The notes: a model not told the origin generated them from the sequence alone. Counted from the first letter of the stretch, positions 32,007 through 40,944 are shown. The stretch: 64,000 bases of DNA from Streptomyces guryensis (GCF_021261325.1 NZ_JAJSBI010000018.1:62001-126000); one strand, 5' to 3'. Translations and numbers: made by a program.

Positions 32007-33059
32007 TCACGGGCATTTTGTGGAGGGTTGCATCGGCGGAGGACACGACGGCTCTGCGGGAGCGTGCAGCAACTCTCCCTCGCCTCCATCCAGGAGCCGG
32101 TAGCCCATGAGCGTCACGGTGTGCCGCACGTACTGCCCGTCGCGCCGGCTTGCCACCAGCCCCCCGTCCCGGAGGACGGCGAGTTGGTAACTGGCGCTGG
32201 GCAGGGCGATGCCGACAGCCGTCGCCACTTCGGAGGTGGTCCGGGGGCCACTGCGGGCCACGTCGGCGAGGACCGAGGCCCTGGTGCGTCCCAGTAGACG
32301 GTCGAGTCCGTTGTCGTTGAGGGCGATCGAGTGGAGCGGCCGTGCGGTGACCGGGTAGACCAGGACGGGGCCGAGGGCGGGATCGGCAAGGGCGGTGGGC
32401 CGGCGCCAGCAGAAGTAGGAGGGGACGAGAAGGAGCCCGCGACCCTCCAGGTGGAGGTCGCGGTGGGTGGGATATTCCACTTCCAGGACGGGCGCCGCCC
32501 AGCGGGCCAGCGGACGCAGGCTCTCCAAAAGGGCCAGGACTCCGCCGTCGAGGAGGATGCGTGAACGTAGGTCGACCTCGTCACGGACGGCTCTGCGGGC
32601 GTGGGCCCAGCGCGGTCCGAGCAATGTCCCGGCGGAGATTTCCAGGGCAGTCACCAGAGATCGCATGCCGCGGTCTCCCGGTCGGCCGAGCGTCGTGGTC
32701 CACCCGGGGAGGGGCCGGGCGGCAGCGAGCCTGCCCAGCTCGTGCCGCAGTCGGCCTGGGGGAGTGGCCCGTATTTCCTCCAGGGCCGCGGGCAGGCCCC
32801 CTTCCAGGACGGATGGGGTGAGGAAGTCGGGGATGTACCCGAAGGGCGGGACGAGCGTCTGCAGCGTGTGCAGGGCACGGCCGGCCACCGGGTCCGTGGC
32901 GAGCTGGTCACGGACGGAGCGACGCCATGCCCCGAACTCGAGCGGGCCCTGGTGTGTGGCCAACCGGCAGGCGGCGCAGACGAGTTCCCACAACGGATGG
33001 GGGCGGCGTGAGATTCGTATGTTCTGTAAGTCGTGGGCGGTGAAGTGGATACGGAGCAT
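32007..33059 (-). CDS. DUF5937/ArsR-type winged-helix regulator
   Basis: A 350-residue regulator. The long N-terminal domain starts MLRIHFTAHDLQNIRISRRP and PLWELVCAACRLATHQGPLE, the streptomycete DUF5937 pattern. A C-terminal ArsR-like winged helix (about 265-330) reads RASVLADVARSGPRTTSEVA and SASYQLAVLRDGGLVASRRD. It has no membrane segment and no obvious metal site. It is divergent from the prenyltransferase operon across 379 bp and is the natural candidate for its regulator. A perfect inverted repeat lies 54 bp upstream of its start. Confidence 0.8.
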   Translation of the reverse strand: MLRIHFTAHDLQNIRISRRPHPLWELVCAACRLATHQGPLEFGAWRRSVRDQLATDPVAGRALHTLQTLVPPFGYIPDFLTPSVLEGGLPAALEEIRATPPGRLRHELGRLAAARPLPGWTTTLGRPGDRGMRSLVTALEISAGTLLGPRWAHARRAVRDEVDLRSRILLDGGVLALLESLRPLARWAAPVLEVEYPTHRDLHLEGRGLLLVPSYFCWRRPTALADPALGPVLVYPVTARPLHSIALNDNGLDRLLGRTRASVLADVARSGPRTTSEVATAVGIALPSASYQLAVLRDGGLVASRRDGQYVRHTVTLMGYRLLDGGEGELLHAPAEPSCPPPMQPSTKCP

Positions 33060-33438
33060 GCGGCCTCTTTCGCGGACAGTGGGGGGTTGGCCGAGAGGGA
33101 AGAGCGGTGACCGTCGTCATGGGTGACGACTGACAAGTACCGATGGTTGGTTGCGGCGTCGGGGCCGACCCCGAGCCGGCGCGTGTTTCCGAACCTTCGC
33201 ATCGCGAGCACCGGCGTAGGCCTGCGGGACCTTGTCCCGCCGCGCCCTTGGCCATCATTTCGATGCTCTTCGAAAAGGTGGACCGTGCGCTTGAGCGCCT
33301 GGAGGGTGGTGCTTGCCTCAGACGATATCGACAGGGTTTGTGAAGGTGATCACGCGGGCCTCTCGTGAAATTCCTCCTGCGTGTGAGCAGCGGTCGATCG
33401 CCGGTACGGGACGGCACGCTTCGAGAACGGACAGGTGA
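33060..33438. other. Divergent intergenic region without a gene
   Basis: The 379 bp between the regulator and prenyltransferase genes has no convincing reading frame. It contains GTCGTCA-TGGG-TGACGAC (33113-33130), a perfect 7-bp dyad near the regulator and a likely operator. I could not settle a -35/-10 pair for the prenyltransferase gene. The region has room for a long leader upstream of GTG 33439. Confidence 0.5.
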
Positions 33439-34602
33439 GTGGAGAGCATTTTCTCGGGCGAGGGGCGTTCCATCGGCGGATTCCTTCGTGAACGTTGGAC
33501 CGAAATGTGCGACGGGCTCGGCCTGCCGCAGTCGATGGGTGGTCCCGTGGCGGGCCAGGTCCGGGAGCTTCTCCGGCCATGGGCCGATGTGCCCGTCGGG
33601 CAGGTGTGCCGGTTCCCCTCGTACGTCGCCGGCGACGGCTTTCCCGCCGAGATGTCGGTGAAGTGGTCCCGGGGAAGACCGGAGTTGCGCATCTTGTTCG
33701 AGGCGCTGGGCGCCTCCGAGCCCATCACCGCAGCTGCCAACCGGATCGCCGCGGCGGCGCTGACGAACCGGTTGGCCGGGGAGCCACTGGTCGACCTGGA
33801 CCGCTACGGGAAAGTGGCCGGTGTGTTCGAGCCGGGCTTCGGCCAGGGGGCAGAGGTCGTGCCCGTGTGGCACTCCCTGGCCTGGCGGCCGGGGCACCCT
33901 CCGACCTTCAAGATCTATTTCGGGCTGTACGCCGTGGACCTGAAGGAACGCTACGCCCTGGTGAGCGAAGCGATGGGACGCCTTGCGATGGGCACCGCGT
34001 GGGCCGACACCTGCGCACGGGTAACCCGAGGGGCACAGACGGACGGAGCCGAGCGCGAACTGGAGTTCTTCGCCCTTGACCTGGACACCAGCCCTCGGGC
34101 CCGGGCCAAGGTCTACTTCCGTAACCACACCGGCAGTGTGGCGGTCCTGGAACAGATGGCTTCGCTCGCCCGGGCCCATGAGCCGGACAGGGCCCGCTCG
34201 GCTTTCCGGACACTGCTCGGTACGGCTCCCGAAGCCGCCGGAAAGGCTCCGCTGACCTGCTTGGCCTTCCGGCCGGACGCCACCTGCGCCGACGAGTCGA
34301 CCACCTACTTCCGGGTGTCGAGTTTCACCGCGTCGGATGAGGAGGCCGCGGCCAGGATCGGCGCCCTGATGGCACACGAAGGCCTTGACCCACAACGCCA
34401 CCACTCCCTCCTCCACGCCGTGGCGCCACGGCCCCTGAACCGGATCCGGGGCCTCCAGGAGCTGGTCAGCTACCGCTCGCTCGGCCGCGACGGTGACGTC
34501 TGCGTCTATTTCAGGTTTCCGCTCTACCCTCCGCAGGCCACCCGGCCCGGCCCGCCGGCACAGCCATCCCGAAGCATCCTCCAGGAGGACGGATCCACAT
34601 GA
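33439..34602 (+). CDS. DMATS-type aromatic (indole) prenyltransferase
   Basis: A 387-residue ABBA-fold prenyltransferase of the bacterial DMATS group, which transfers a dimethylallyl or longer prenyl group to tryptophan, indoles or related aromatics without the DDxxD motif. The diphosphate-binding ladder is visible as four Lys/Arg-Tyr strands: FKIYFGLYAV (Lys158), AKVYFRNHTG (Lys224), TYFRVSSFTA (Tyr290) and VCVYFRFPL (Tyr357). The length matches known bacterial members. Start is GTG 33439; no other start fits the frame nearby. The stop overlaps the next gene's ATG (34599), so it is coupled to the oxidase gene. The substrate cannot be read from sequence. Confidence 0.85.
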   Translation: MESIFSGEGRSIGGFLRERWTEMCDGLGLPQSMGGPVAGQVRELLRPWADVPVGQVCRFPSYVAGDGFPAEMSVKWSRGRPELRILFEALGASEPITAAANRIAAAALTNRLAGEPLVDLDRYGKVAGVFEPGFGQGAEVVPVWHSLAWRPGHPPTFKIYFGLYAVDLKERYALVSEAMGRLAMGTAWADTCARVTRGAQTDGAERELEFFALDLDTSPRARAKVYFRNHTGSVAVLEQMASLARAHEPDRARSAFRTLLGTAPEAAGKAPLTCLAFRPDATCADESTTYFRVSSFTASDEEAAARIGALMAHEGLDPQRHHSLLHAVAPRPLNRIRGLQELVSYRSLGRDGDVCVYFRFPLYPPQATRPGPPAQPSRSILQEDGST

Positions 34603-35237
34603 CCACCATGCCCGCGCCCCTACGGGAAGTCGCCGACAGGAACGAACAGCACGTCCGCGAGTACCGCGCCAGCGCCCTGATCGCCCTGCTGGAGGACCCC
34701 GGGACGCCGACGGCCACCAAGGACGCCGTACTGGCACACGTGGCACCGTGGTCGGACGCGTTCCAGCGGATGATCAGCGTCCGGGCCGCGTTCGAGACCG
34801 ACCCCCGGCTCAAGGAACTCGCCCTCCAGCACCGGCAGGAGGAGATCGGCCACAACGAGATCCTCGCGAACAGCCGTCGCACCGGCCGGACCGCCGATTG
34901 GGACCCCGTCGTCGAAGCCGGAGCCGCCTGGTTCGTCGACCAGTTCCGCACCCTGCCCGGACTGCACCGTGTTGTCCTCGCCCACCTCGTGCTGGAGGCC
35001 GGCAGCCTCACCTTCAGCAACGCCGGCTCCCTGGCTTTCCCCGGCAACGCCTACTTCGCGCTGCACGACGAAGCGGACGAGGAGCACATCGAGATGGGCT
35101 ACCGGCTGCTCTCCGAGCGCCAGCAGTGGCAGCTCGGCGATGTCACGGAACTCCTCGACCGCGCCTGGCGGATCATCACCATGGTCTCCGACCGGATCGC
35201 CGAGCTGGCACGCCGCGACACCGCCGCGCCGGCATGA
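34599..35237 (+). CDS. Heme-oxygenase-like diiron oxidase (TenA/HDO superfamily)
   Basis: A 212-residue all-helical protein with the ligand pattern of heme-oxygenase-like diiron oxidases. It has ALQHRQEEIGHNEIL (His78, Glu81/82, His85), AHLVLEAGSLTF (Glu133) and ALHDEADEEHIEMGY (Asp157/Asp160, Glu161/162, His163). Members desaturate, cleave or N-oxygenate amino acids and fatty acids in natural product pathways; some instead act as thiaminase-like TenA. The carboxylate-rich pattern here favours a metal-dependent oxidase. It overlaps both neighbours by 4 nt (ATGA), indicating one coupled operon with the prenyltransferase and nucleotidyltransferase-fold genes. Confidence 0.75.
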   Translation: MTTMPAPLREVADRNEQHVREYRASALIALLEDPGTPTATKDAVLAHVAPWSDAFQRMISVRAAFETDPRLKELALQHRQEEIGHNEILANSRRTGRTADWDPVVEAGAAWFVDQFRTLPGLHRVVLAHLVLEAGSLTFSNAGSLAFPGNAYFALHDEADEEHIEMGYRLLSERQQWQLGDVTELLDRAWRIITMVSDRIAELARRDTAAPA

Positions 35238-36151
35238 GCAGGTTCTCGCAGGAGACCCTTGATGCAGGCTCCGCGACGAGGATCGCCGAGGGCTGTGCGA
35301 GGCTGTTCAGGGAGACCTTCGCCGACCGCCTCATCTCGGCCTACGCTCTGGGAAGCCTCGCGCACGGGGGGTTCGCACCCGCTGTCAGCGACATCGACCT
35401 CGGACTGGTCCTGACGGACCGCCGTCACGACGACGACCGGACCGTCCACCGTGCAACTCGCGGCCTCCAGGAGAAGGACGGCTTCCACCAACGTCTGTCG
35501 GTGTTCTGGAGCTCCTTGCCGGCGCTGCGCACGGACCGGGACGACGGCAGATTCCCGGCCGTCGACCGGCTCGACCTCAAGAACAGCGGCCTGCTGCTCC
35601 TGGGTGAGGACGTACGTCAGTACGTCGAACGACCTGGCGCCCGCTCGCTGCTGACCGACAGCATCCGCTTCGCGCTGGAGGTCCTCGCGACGGAACCCGT
35701 CCTGGCCGAGTTCCACAACCCTGCGCGCCTGGCGAGTGACATCAGACGGTTCACCAAGGCGGTCCTGCTTCCCCTCAGGTTCCTCTACACCGCCGACAAC
35801 GCGGATCCCGGCTCCACCGACGACGCCATCCACCACCACCTCGCCCGCACCCCGTCGGTAGCCGCGGAACTTGTCCGTGCCGCGACGCGCGCACGCCACG
35901 GCCGGCCGGACTCGGCAGAGCACCGCACCGAACTCCTCCACGCCGGCATCGTTCCGCTGTATGTCCACTACATCGACAGCTGCCTCCCCCGACTGACTCC
36001 GGCAGACAGCGATCTGTCACAAGGCCTTGCCCACTGGCGGACCCGGCTCCTGGACCGGAACAACCCGGACCCGGCACACCGACCTCCACGGGCCGACATG
36101 CCGGATCAGATCATCGGACACGCGGCAGGCACCGGACCAGCTCCCTCGTGA
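35234..36151 (+). CDS. Nucleotidyltransferase-fold protein
   Basis: A 305-residue protein with a pol-beta-type nucleotidyltransferase motif near the N-terminus: ISAYALGSLAHGGFAPAVSD followed by IDLGLVLTD (GS...DxD). The rest is a helical domain of about 200 residues resembling aminoglycoside nucleotidyltransferase companions. The third acidic residue is not certain; RFPAVDRLDLKNSGLLLLG is a candidate region. It begins inside the oxidase stop (ATGA) and ends the three-gene operon. It might adenylylate the pathway product (self-protection) or activate an intermediate; both are inference. Confidence 0.7.
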   Translation: MSRFSQETLDAGSATRIAEGCARLFRETFADRLISAYALGSLAHGGFAPAVSDIDLGLVLTDRRHDDDRTVHRATRGLQEKDGFHQRLSVFWSSLPALRTDRDDGRFPAVDRLDLKNSGLLLLGEDVRQYVERPGARSLLTDSIRFALEVLATEPVLAEFHNPARLASDIRRFTKAVLLPLRFLYTADNADPGSTDDAIHHHLARTPSVAAELVRAATRARHGRPDSAEHRTELLHAGIVPLYVHYIDSCLPRLTPADSDLSQGLAHWRTRLLDRNNPDPAHRPPRADMPDQIIGHAAGTGPAPS

Positions 36152-36180
36152 ACCCGGCGCACTCCGCACTCGACCACCTG

Positions 36181-36555
36181 CTACGGCCGGTTCAGGACGA
36201 CGGAGTTGACCGGTGTCAGGTTGAAGACGCCGTTCTCGTTGAGCCCGATGGTGACCACGCAGTTCACGCCGTTGTAGTCGTTGCACAGCTGGGCGGTGGC
36301 GTTGGCGCTGCCGTACTGGTTGTTGAGCACGTAGTGGTAGCCGAACTGGTTGCTCAGATTGTGGGCGCCGTAGCTGTAGAAGATGTTCGTCGGCGTGCTC
36401 GTGCGGATGTCCGCGCCCTCGGGGTAAATGCACACCGCCCCGCCGGGACAGCCGTAAACGGTCCTGTCGCTCGCGTGTGCCGAGCCGGTGCCGACCGCGA
36501 AAACGGCGGCCGTGGCCATGGCGAGCGCGGCGGCGCCCCGTGTGATCCTGCGCAT
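36181..36555 (-). CDS. Secreted peptidase-inhibitor-I36-like small protein
   Basis: A 124-residue protein with a Sec signal: RRITRGAAALAMATAAVFAV, cleavage near AHA-SDR. The mature domain starts TVYGCPGGAVCIYPEGADIR, like the crystallin-type fold of the streptomycete I36 inhibitor family, and has four cysteines (YGCPGG, AVCIYP, QLCNDY, NCVVTI) for two disulfides. It is convergent with the nucleotidyltransferase-fold gene 29 bp away. Inhibition of a protease is only suggested by the fold. Confidence 0.65.
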   Translation of the reverse strand: MRRITRGAAALAMATAAVFAVGTGSAHASDRTVYGCPGGAVCIYPEGADIRTSTPTNIFYSYGAHNLSNQFGYHYVLNNQYGSANATAQLCNDYNGVNCVVTIGLNENGVFNLTPVNSVVLNRP

Positions 36556-36717
36556 GGTGGTGTCCCTCTGTCCGCGGGTGACGGGGCATGACCTGCTGCC
36601 GTCGCACCAACCCTGCGACGGTTACGCCGCCGCGTCCATGAATTCGATCCTGCTCGAACTGCTGGCGCACCAGGTCATGCCGAAGTCGGCCGCGATTCGC
36701 GCGAGGGTCGCGCGGGG

Positions 36718-37542
36718 TCAGGAACCGCCGCGTTCGCGGGGGATCTTCAGACCCGCCTCGATCGCCACCGGCAGGCGGTTCTCGGCCGGAGGCAGCGGGC
36801 AGGTGGCCAGGTCCGTGTAGGCGCACGGGAGGTTCGCGGCGCGGTTGAAGTCGAGGACGACCGTACCGTCGGCGGTGGGCGGGGCGACGGCCAGGGACCG
36901 GTTGGCGGCGTAGGTGGTGACTCCGGAGGTCTCGTCGGTGAACAGGATCATCAGGCTGCCCGCATCGCGTCCCGGGAACGCGGTCAGGGACAGCGCTTGC
37001 CCGTCCAGTTCGAACTCGACCCTGCCCAGAGCGTCGTACACATGCTCAAGGCCCTCGACCGCGGCGCCCACGGTGGTCGGCCGCGGCTCGTCGAAGGGGA
37101 TGTAGCGGCCTGTCACGGCCCAGCGTGGGTCGGGCGCGTAGGCGGGTGTTCCGGGGAAGGCCGTGCGCAGCTGTGCGTCCGGGTGACGGGGGCGCACGAT
37201 GTCATGGCCACCGCGCTTGGCGACCTCGATGACGGCGTCTCCCCAGACCGCGTGGACGTCGCTGCGCTCCGGCAGCAAACCGAAGCGGTGTTCACCCCGC
37301 ACCGGCGTTCCGTCGACGGCCAGTTCCTCGCCCTCGTCGAGGGTGACGACGATCCCCTCGGGGCCGGTGTGCCATGCGCCGGGCGCGTCGGGGAAGCGCT
37401 GCGGCCGGTCGTCGAGCCAGTGCAGGCCGGTGACCGCCAGGAACCCGTGCGGGTCGGCGAGCCGGGCCTCCTGGGTGCGGTACCAGTTCAGCCAGGTCTC
37501 GGTGAAGGCCTGGAGGTCCGTCACGGTCGCCTCGGTGGTCAT
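36718..37542 (-). CDS. DUF1684 family protein
   Basis: A 274-residue DUF1684 protein. Diagnostic parts are WLNWYRTQEARLADPHGFLA at the N-terminus, VTGRYIPFDEPRP in the middle and VVLDFNRAANLPCAYTDLAT with CPLPPAENRLPVAIEAGLK at the end. No catalytic role is established for the family. No signal peptide is present. Upstream on the same strand is a deleted LLM oxidoreductase gene, probably once its operon partner. Confidence 0.8.
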   Translation of the reverse strand: MTTEATVTDLQAFTETWLNWYRTQEARLADPHGFLAVTGLHWLDDRPQRFPDAPGAWHTGPEGIVVTLDEGEELAVDGTPVRGEHRFGLLPERSDVHAVWGDAVIEVAKRGGHDIVRPRHPDAQLRTAFPGTPAYAPDPRWAVTGRYIPFDEPRPTTVGAAVEGLEHVYDALGRVEFELDGQALSLTAFPGRDAGSLMILFTDETSGVTTYAANRSLAVAPPTADGTVVLDFNRAANLPCAYTDLATCPLPPAENRLPVAIEAGLKIPRERGGS

Positions 37543-37620
37543 ATGTTTCCTACCTTTCTCAGTGGGGGAGCGGGGTTCGGCTTGGTGCAGGTGTGCCGGC
37601 CGGTGGCCCGTCGTGCGTAC

Positions 37621-38128
37621 TCAGCCGGCGGCCAGTTCGCCGAGGAGGGCCCAGGTGCGTCGGCGGTCCGCCTCTCCGGCGATCTCGGTGCCCGAGAACA
37701 CGACCTCGGTGGCGCCGGCGTCGCGGTAGCGCCGTACCTCGGCCTCGACCGCCTTCTCGTCGCCGATCACGGCCAGGTCGGCGGCCCGTCGGCCACCGGA
37801 GAGTTCGATGACCCGTGCGTAGGACGGGATCTGTTCGTAGAACGCGAGGTTCTCGGTGGCCGTCGCCCGTACCGCGGCCACGTCGTCCGTGACCACGCCG
37901 GGCACCAGGGCCACGATCCGCGGCGCGGGACGGCCGGCGGCCTCGGCCGCTGCGGTCAGGGCGGGGACGATGTGCTCCGCCAGCGCGCGCGGCCCCGCCA
38001 GATACGGCAGGATCCCGTCCGCCGGCTCACCGCTGACCCGCAGCGCCTGCGGCCTCCCGGGCCAACTGCACGGTGGAGTCGACCTGGTTCTGTGCGTCGG
38101 ACGCGTTGAGCGTTACTCCAACTGTCAT
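37621..38128 (-). pseudogene. LLM (luciferase-like) F420-dependent oxidoreductase with internal deletion
   Basis: From ATG 38126-38128 the minus strand reads MTVGVTLNASDAQNQVDSTV then QLAREAA, the start of an LLM oxidoreductase, and hits TGA soon after. In another frame the C-terminus continues: SGEPADGILPYLAGPRALAE, RIVALVPGVVTDDVAAVRAT and QIPSYARVIELSGG. About 170 central residues, including most of the barrel, are gone. The junction is near 38045-38060. The remaining 294-base open frame from 37914 cannot fold as the enzyme. Confidence 0.75.
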
Positions 38129-38250
38129 GCCAGTCGGAACGGACGCGGGCCGAACCCGCATTCCGGTATGCGTGTGACAGCTTCTTGTCAGTCATGTGTA
38201 CGGGAGCCGGTACGTCATGTGACCTGTCCCACAGGTGAGATGGCGCGAAT

Positions 38251-38307
38251 CGAAACGATTGTGTTTCGCGGTCATGCTGCCTACATTTGCTGTACGAAAC
38301 CGTTTCG
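38251..38307 (+). promoter_or_regulatory. MFS promoter flanked by two CGAAAC dyads
   Basis: TTGTGT (38259-38264) and TACATT (38282-38287) are 17 bp apart. CGAAAC-N6-GTTTCG (38251-38268) covers the -35 and the perfect CGAAAC-C-GTTTCG (38295-38307) lies just past the -10. Both look like TetR-type operators, but no regulator gene is adjacent. Confidence 0.55.
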
Positions 38308-38400
38308 GACCGATGGTGGGCGAGGGGCACTCTGGCCGACGCACAACCGAACCAGCTGAAGCGCAACCGAACCATCAAAGCCCCTTGAGGGGAGTTCATC

Positions 38401-40749
38401 TTGGAAGCCATCCCGGTCGCCACCGTCCAGGCCGGGCCGCCGTCCGGCCAGACCCACGCTCGCGCGAACCATCGATGGTGGGCCCTGGCCGTGATCGGCC
38501 TCGCTCAACTCATGGTGGTGCTCGACGCCACCATCGTGAACATCGCGCTGCCGTCCGCCCAACAAGACCTGGGCTTCGACAACAACGGGCGGCAGTGGAT
38601 CGTCACCGCCTACTCCCTGGCCTTCGGCAGTCTGTTGCTGCTCGGCGGCCGGCTCGCCGACCTCTTCGGCCGCAAGACGACCTTCATCGTCGGCATCGTC
38701 GGCTTCGCCGCCGCGTCCGCGATCGGCGGCGCCGCCAACGGCTTCACCATGCTCGTCGTCGCGCGCGCGGTGCAGGGACTGTTCGGCGCGCTGCTCGCTC
38801 CCGCGGCGCTGTCCTTGCTGACCACGACATTCACCGAACCCAAGGAACGCGCCAGGGCGTTCGGGATATTCGGCGCCATCGCCGGCTCCGGCGCGGCCGT
38901 CGGCCTGGTCCTGGGCGGCCTGCTCACCGAGTACCTGGACTGGCGCTGGACGCTGTACGTCAACGACGCCATCGCCGTTCCCGCACTGATCGGCGCGATC
39001 GTCCTCATCGGCCGCTCCGTCCCGGCCGAACGGCCGAAGCTGGACATCCTCGGCGCGGCCCTGGTCTCCGGCGGCCTGTTCGGCGTCGTCTACGGCTTCG
39101 CCAACGCGGAGACGCACGACTGGGGCAACTGGATGACCTGGGGCTTTCTCGCCGCGGGTGGAGTCCTGCTGGTGGCGTTCTTCCTCTGGCAGACCCGTGC
39201 CGAGCACCCCGTACTGCCACTGCGCGTCCTGGCCGACCGTGACCGCGCCGCCGCCCTGTCGACCATCCTCATCTCGTCCGCCGGCATGTTCGGGGTCTTC
39301 CTCTTCCTCACCTACTACCTGCAGTCCACGCTGGGCTACTCGCCGGTGAAGAACGGGGTGGCCTTCCTGCCGATGGTGGGCGCGCTGATGGTCCTGGCCC
39401 AGCTGTCCACCAACTGGCTGGTGCCGAAGGTCGGCCCCAGGATCGTGGTGCCCGCCGGCATGCTGCTGGCCGCGGGAGGCATGGTCTGGCTGACCCGCCT
39501 CGGCCTGGACAGCAGCTACGCGGCTCATGTGCTGCCCCCGCTGCTGCTGCTCGGCGCGGGACTCGGCATGTCGATGCCCGCCGCGATGAGCTACGCCACC
39601 CTCGGGGTGCAGGCGAGCGACCAGGGCGTGGCATCGGCGGCCCTCAACACCACACAGCAGGTGGGCGGTTCGATCAGCACCGCGCTGCTGAACACCCTGG
39701 CGGCCACCGCTGCCACCAACTACGCGAAGGACCACCTGTCCGACCCGCTGGTCAAGGCGAACGCGGCGCTGCACAGCTACGAGGTCGCCTACTGGTGGTC
39801 GGCCGGCTTCTTCGCCTTCGCCGTGATCGTCACGGCGCTGCTGTTCCGGGCCAAGAGGCGCGTGAACGCGTCCGCGGAGGATTCCGAGGCCCAGGCCTCT
39901 GCCACGGCCGCACCCGACGTCGCGGCGGCCGCGCGCACTTTCCCCACGGCCGGGATTCCGGCCGGCGGCGCGCTCGGCGCGGAGGCAGGCGGTGCGGTCG
40001 CCGTCCGCGGCCAGGTGCGGAACGGCGCGGGCACACCCGTACCAGGTGCCGCGATCACCCTTTTGGACACAGCGGGCCGCCAACTGGCCCGCGCCACCAC
40101 AAGGGATGACGGAACGTACGCGGTGGACTCTCCCGAGCGCGGCAGCCTCGTCCTCATCGGCTCGGCACCCGGTCACCAGCCACAGGTCGCCACTCTGGCG
40201 CTGAACGGCACACCCGTCATCCACGACCTCGTCATACTTCCCAGCACCATCGCCCTGGCGGGGACGGTGCGCGGGTCGGACGGTGAGGTCCTGTCCGGCG
40301 CGCTGGTGGTGGCCACCGACCAGCACGGTGACGTGGCGGCCTCCACCACCACCGGAACCGACGGCGGTTACCGGATCAGCGAGCTGCTGCCCGGCGACTA
40401 CACACTCAGCGTCAGCGCGCTGGGTCACCGCCCGGCCGCCGTACCTGCCGTCGTATCCGTCGAGAGCACCCGTTGCGACGTGCGGCTTTCCACCGCGGCG
40501 ACGCTGCGGGGCACGGTACACACGTCCGACGGACGGACGCTGGACGATGCCCAGGTCACCCTGGTCGACGCCGCCGGCAATGTCGTGGGGACGCATACCA
40601 CGGGCGTCGACGGGAGTTACGTCTTCACCGACCTCTCCAGCCAGCAGTACACCCTGATCGCCAGCGGCTACCCGGCGGTGGCCACCCAGGTCACGGTGAA
40701 CGGCAGCCAGGACGGCGTCGATATTCTGCTGGGCCACAAAGAGGCGTAG
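38401..40749 (+). CDS. DHA2 MFS exporter fused to three beta-sandwich (carboxypeptidase-regulatory-like) repeats
   Basis: A 782-residue fusion. Residues about 25-495 are a 14-helix EmrB/QacA-type exporter: motif D1 LMVVLDATIVNIALPSAQQD, motif A GGRLADLFGRKTTF and motif C GSGAAVGLVLGGLLTEYLDW. After an Ala-rich linker three similar repeats follow: VRGQVRNGAGTPVPGAAITL, LAGTVRGSDGEVLSGALVVA and LRGTVHTSDGRTLDDAQVTL. Each ends in a DGxYxx turn, typical of carboxypeptidase-regulatory-like beta sandwiches. Start is TTG 38401 with GAGGGGAG upstream; no ATG or GTG fits. With 14 helices the repeats would face the cytoplasm. The substrate is unknown. Confidence 0.85.
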   Translation: MEAIPVATVQAGPPSGQTHARANHRWWALAVIGLAQLMVVLDATIVNIALPSAQQDLGFDNNGRQWIVTAYSLAFGSLLLLGGRLADLFGRKTTFIVGIVGFAAASAIGGAANGFTMLVVARAVQGLFGALLAPAALSLLTTTFTEPKERARAFGIFGAIAGSGAAVGLVLGGLLTEYLDWRWTLYVNDAIAVPALIGAIVLIGRSVPAERPKLDILGAALVSGGLFGVVYGFANAETHDWGNWMTWGFLAAGGVLLVAFFLWQTRAEHPVLPLRVLADRDRAAALSTILISSAGMFGVFLFLTYYLQSTLGYSPVKNGVAFLPMVGALMVLAQLSTNWLVPKVGPRIVVPAGMLLAAGGMVWLTRLGLDSSYAAHVLPPLLLLGAGLGMSMPAAMSYATLGVQASDQGVASAALNTTQQVGGSISTALLNTLAATAATNYAKDHLSDPLVKANAALHSYEVAYWWSAGFFAFAVIVTALLFRAKRRVNASAEDSEAQASATAAPDVAAAARTFPTAGIPAGGALGAEAGGAVAVRGQVRNGAGTPVPGAAITLLDTAGRQLARATTRDDGTYAVDSPERGSLVLIGSAPGHQPQVATLALNGTPVIHDLVILPSTIALAGTVRGSDGEVLSGALVVATDQHGDVAASTTTGTDGGYRISELLPGDYTLSVSALGHRPAAVPAVVSVESTRCDVRLSTAATLRGTVHTSDGRTLDDAQVTLVDAAGNVVGTHTTGVDGSYVFTDLSSQQYTLIASGYPAVATQVTVNGSQDGVDILLGHKEA

Positions 40750-40769
40750 GCACCGGCCGACCCACCGCA

Positions 40770-40805
40770 ACGTCCGCCGCTCGGGAGCATCCGGGCGGCG
40801 GACGT
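40770..40805 (+). terminator. Terminator of the MFS fusion gene
   Basis: ACGTCCGCCG (40770-40779) pairs perfectly with CGGCGGACGT (40796-40805) around a 16-nt loop, 21 bp past the stop. Confidence 0.7.
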
Positions 40806-40894
40806 CGTATGTGACCTCTGCGCGAGCACCACGGGCTGTCAGTCCCGGCCAACCAGTTCCTTGCCTGACCCGCTGCCCGGCCGGCTCGCGCAGT

Positions 40895-40932
40895 GAAGGG
40901 TCTTCGTGGGCGGAAGCCTGCGAAGACCCTTC
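40895..40932 (-). terminator. Terminator of the arabinofuranosidase gene
   Basis: GAAGGGTCTTCG (40895-40906) pairs perfectly with CGAAGACCCTTC (40921-40932), immediately beyond the minus-strand stop at 40945. Confidence 0.75.
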
Positions 40933-40944
40933 GTGGGTGTGGTT

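Noticed and set aside
38281..40770. 829-codon minus-strand open frame
   Set aside because: Exact antisense of the MFS fusion gene; no recognisable domain, and the plus-strand protein has strong motifs.
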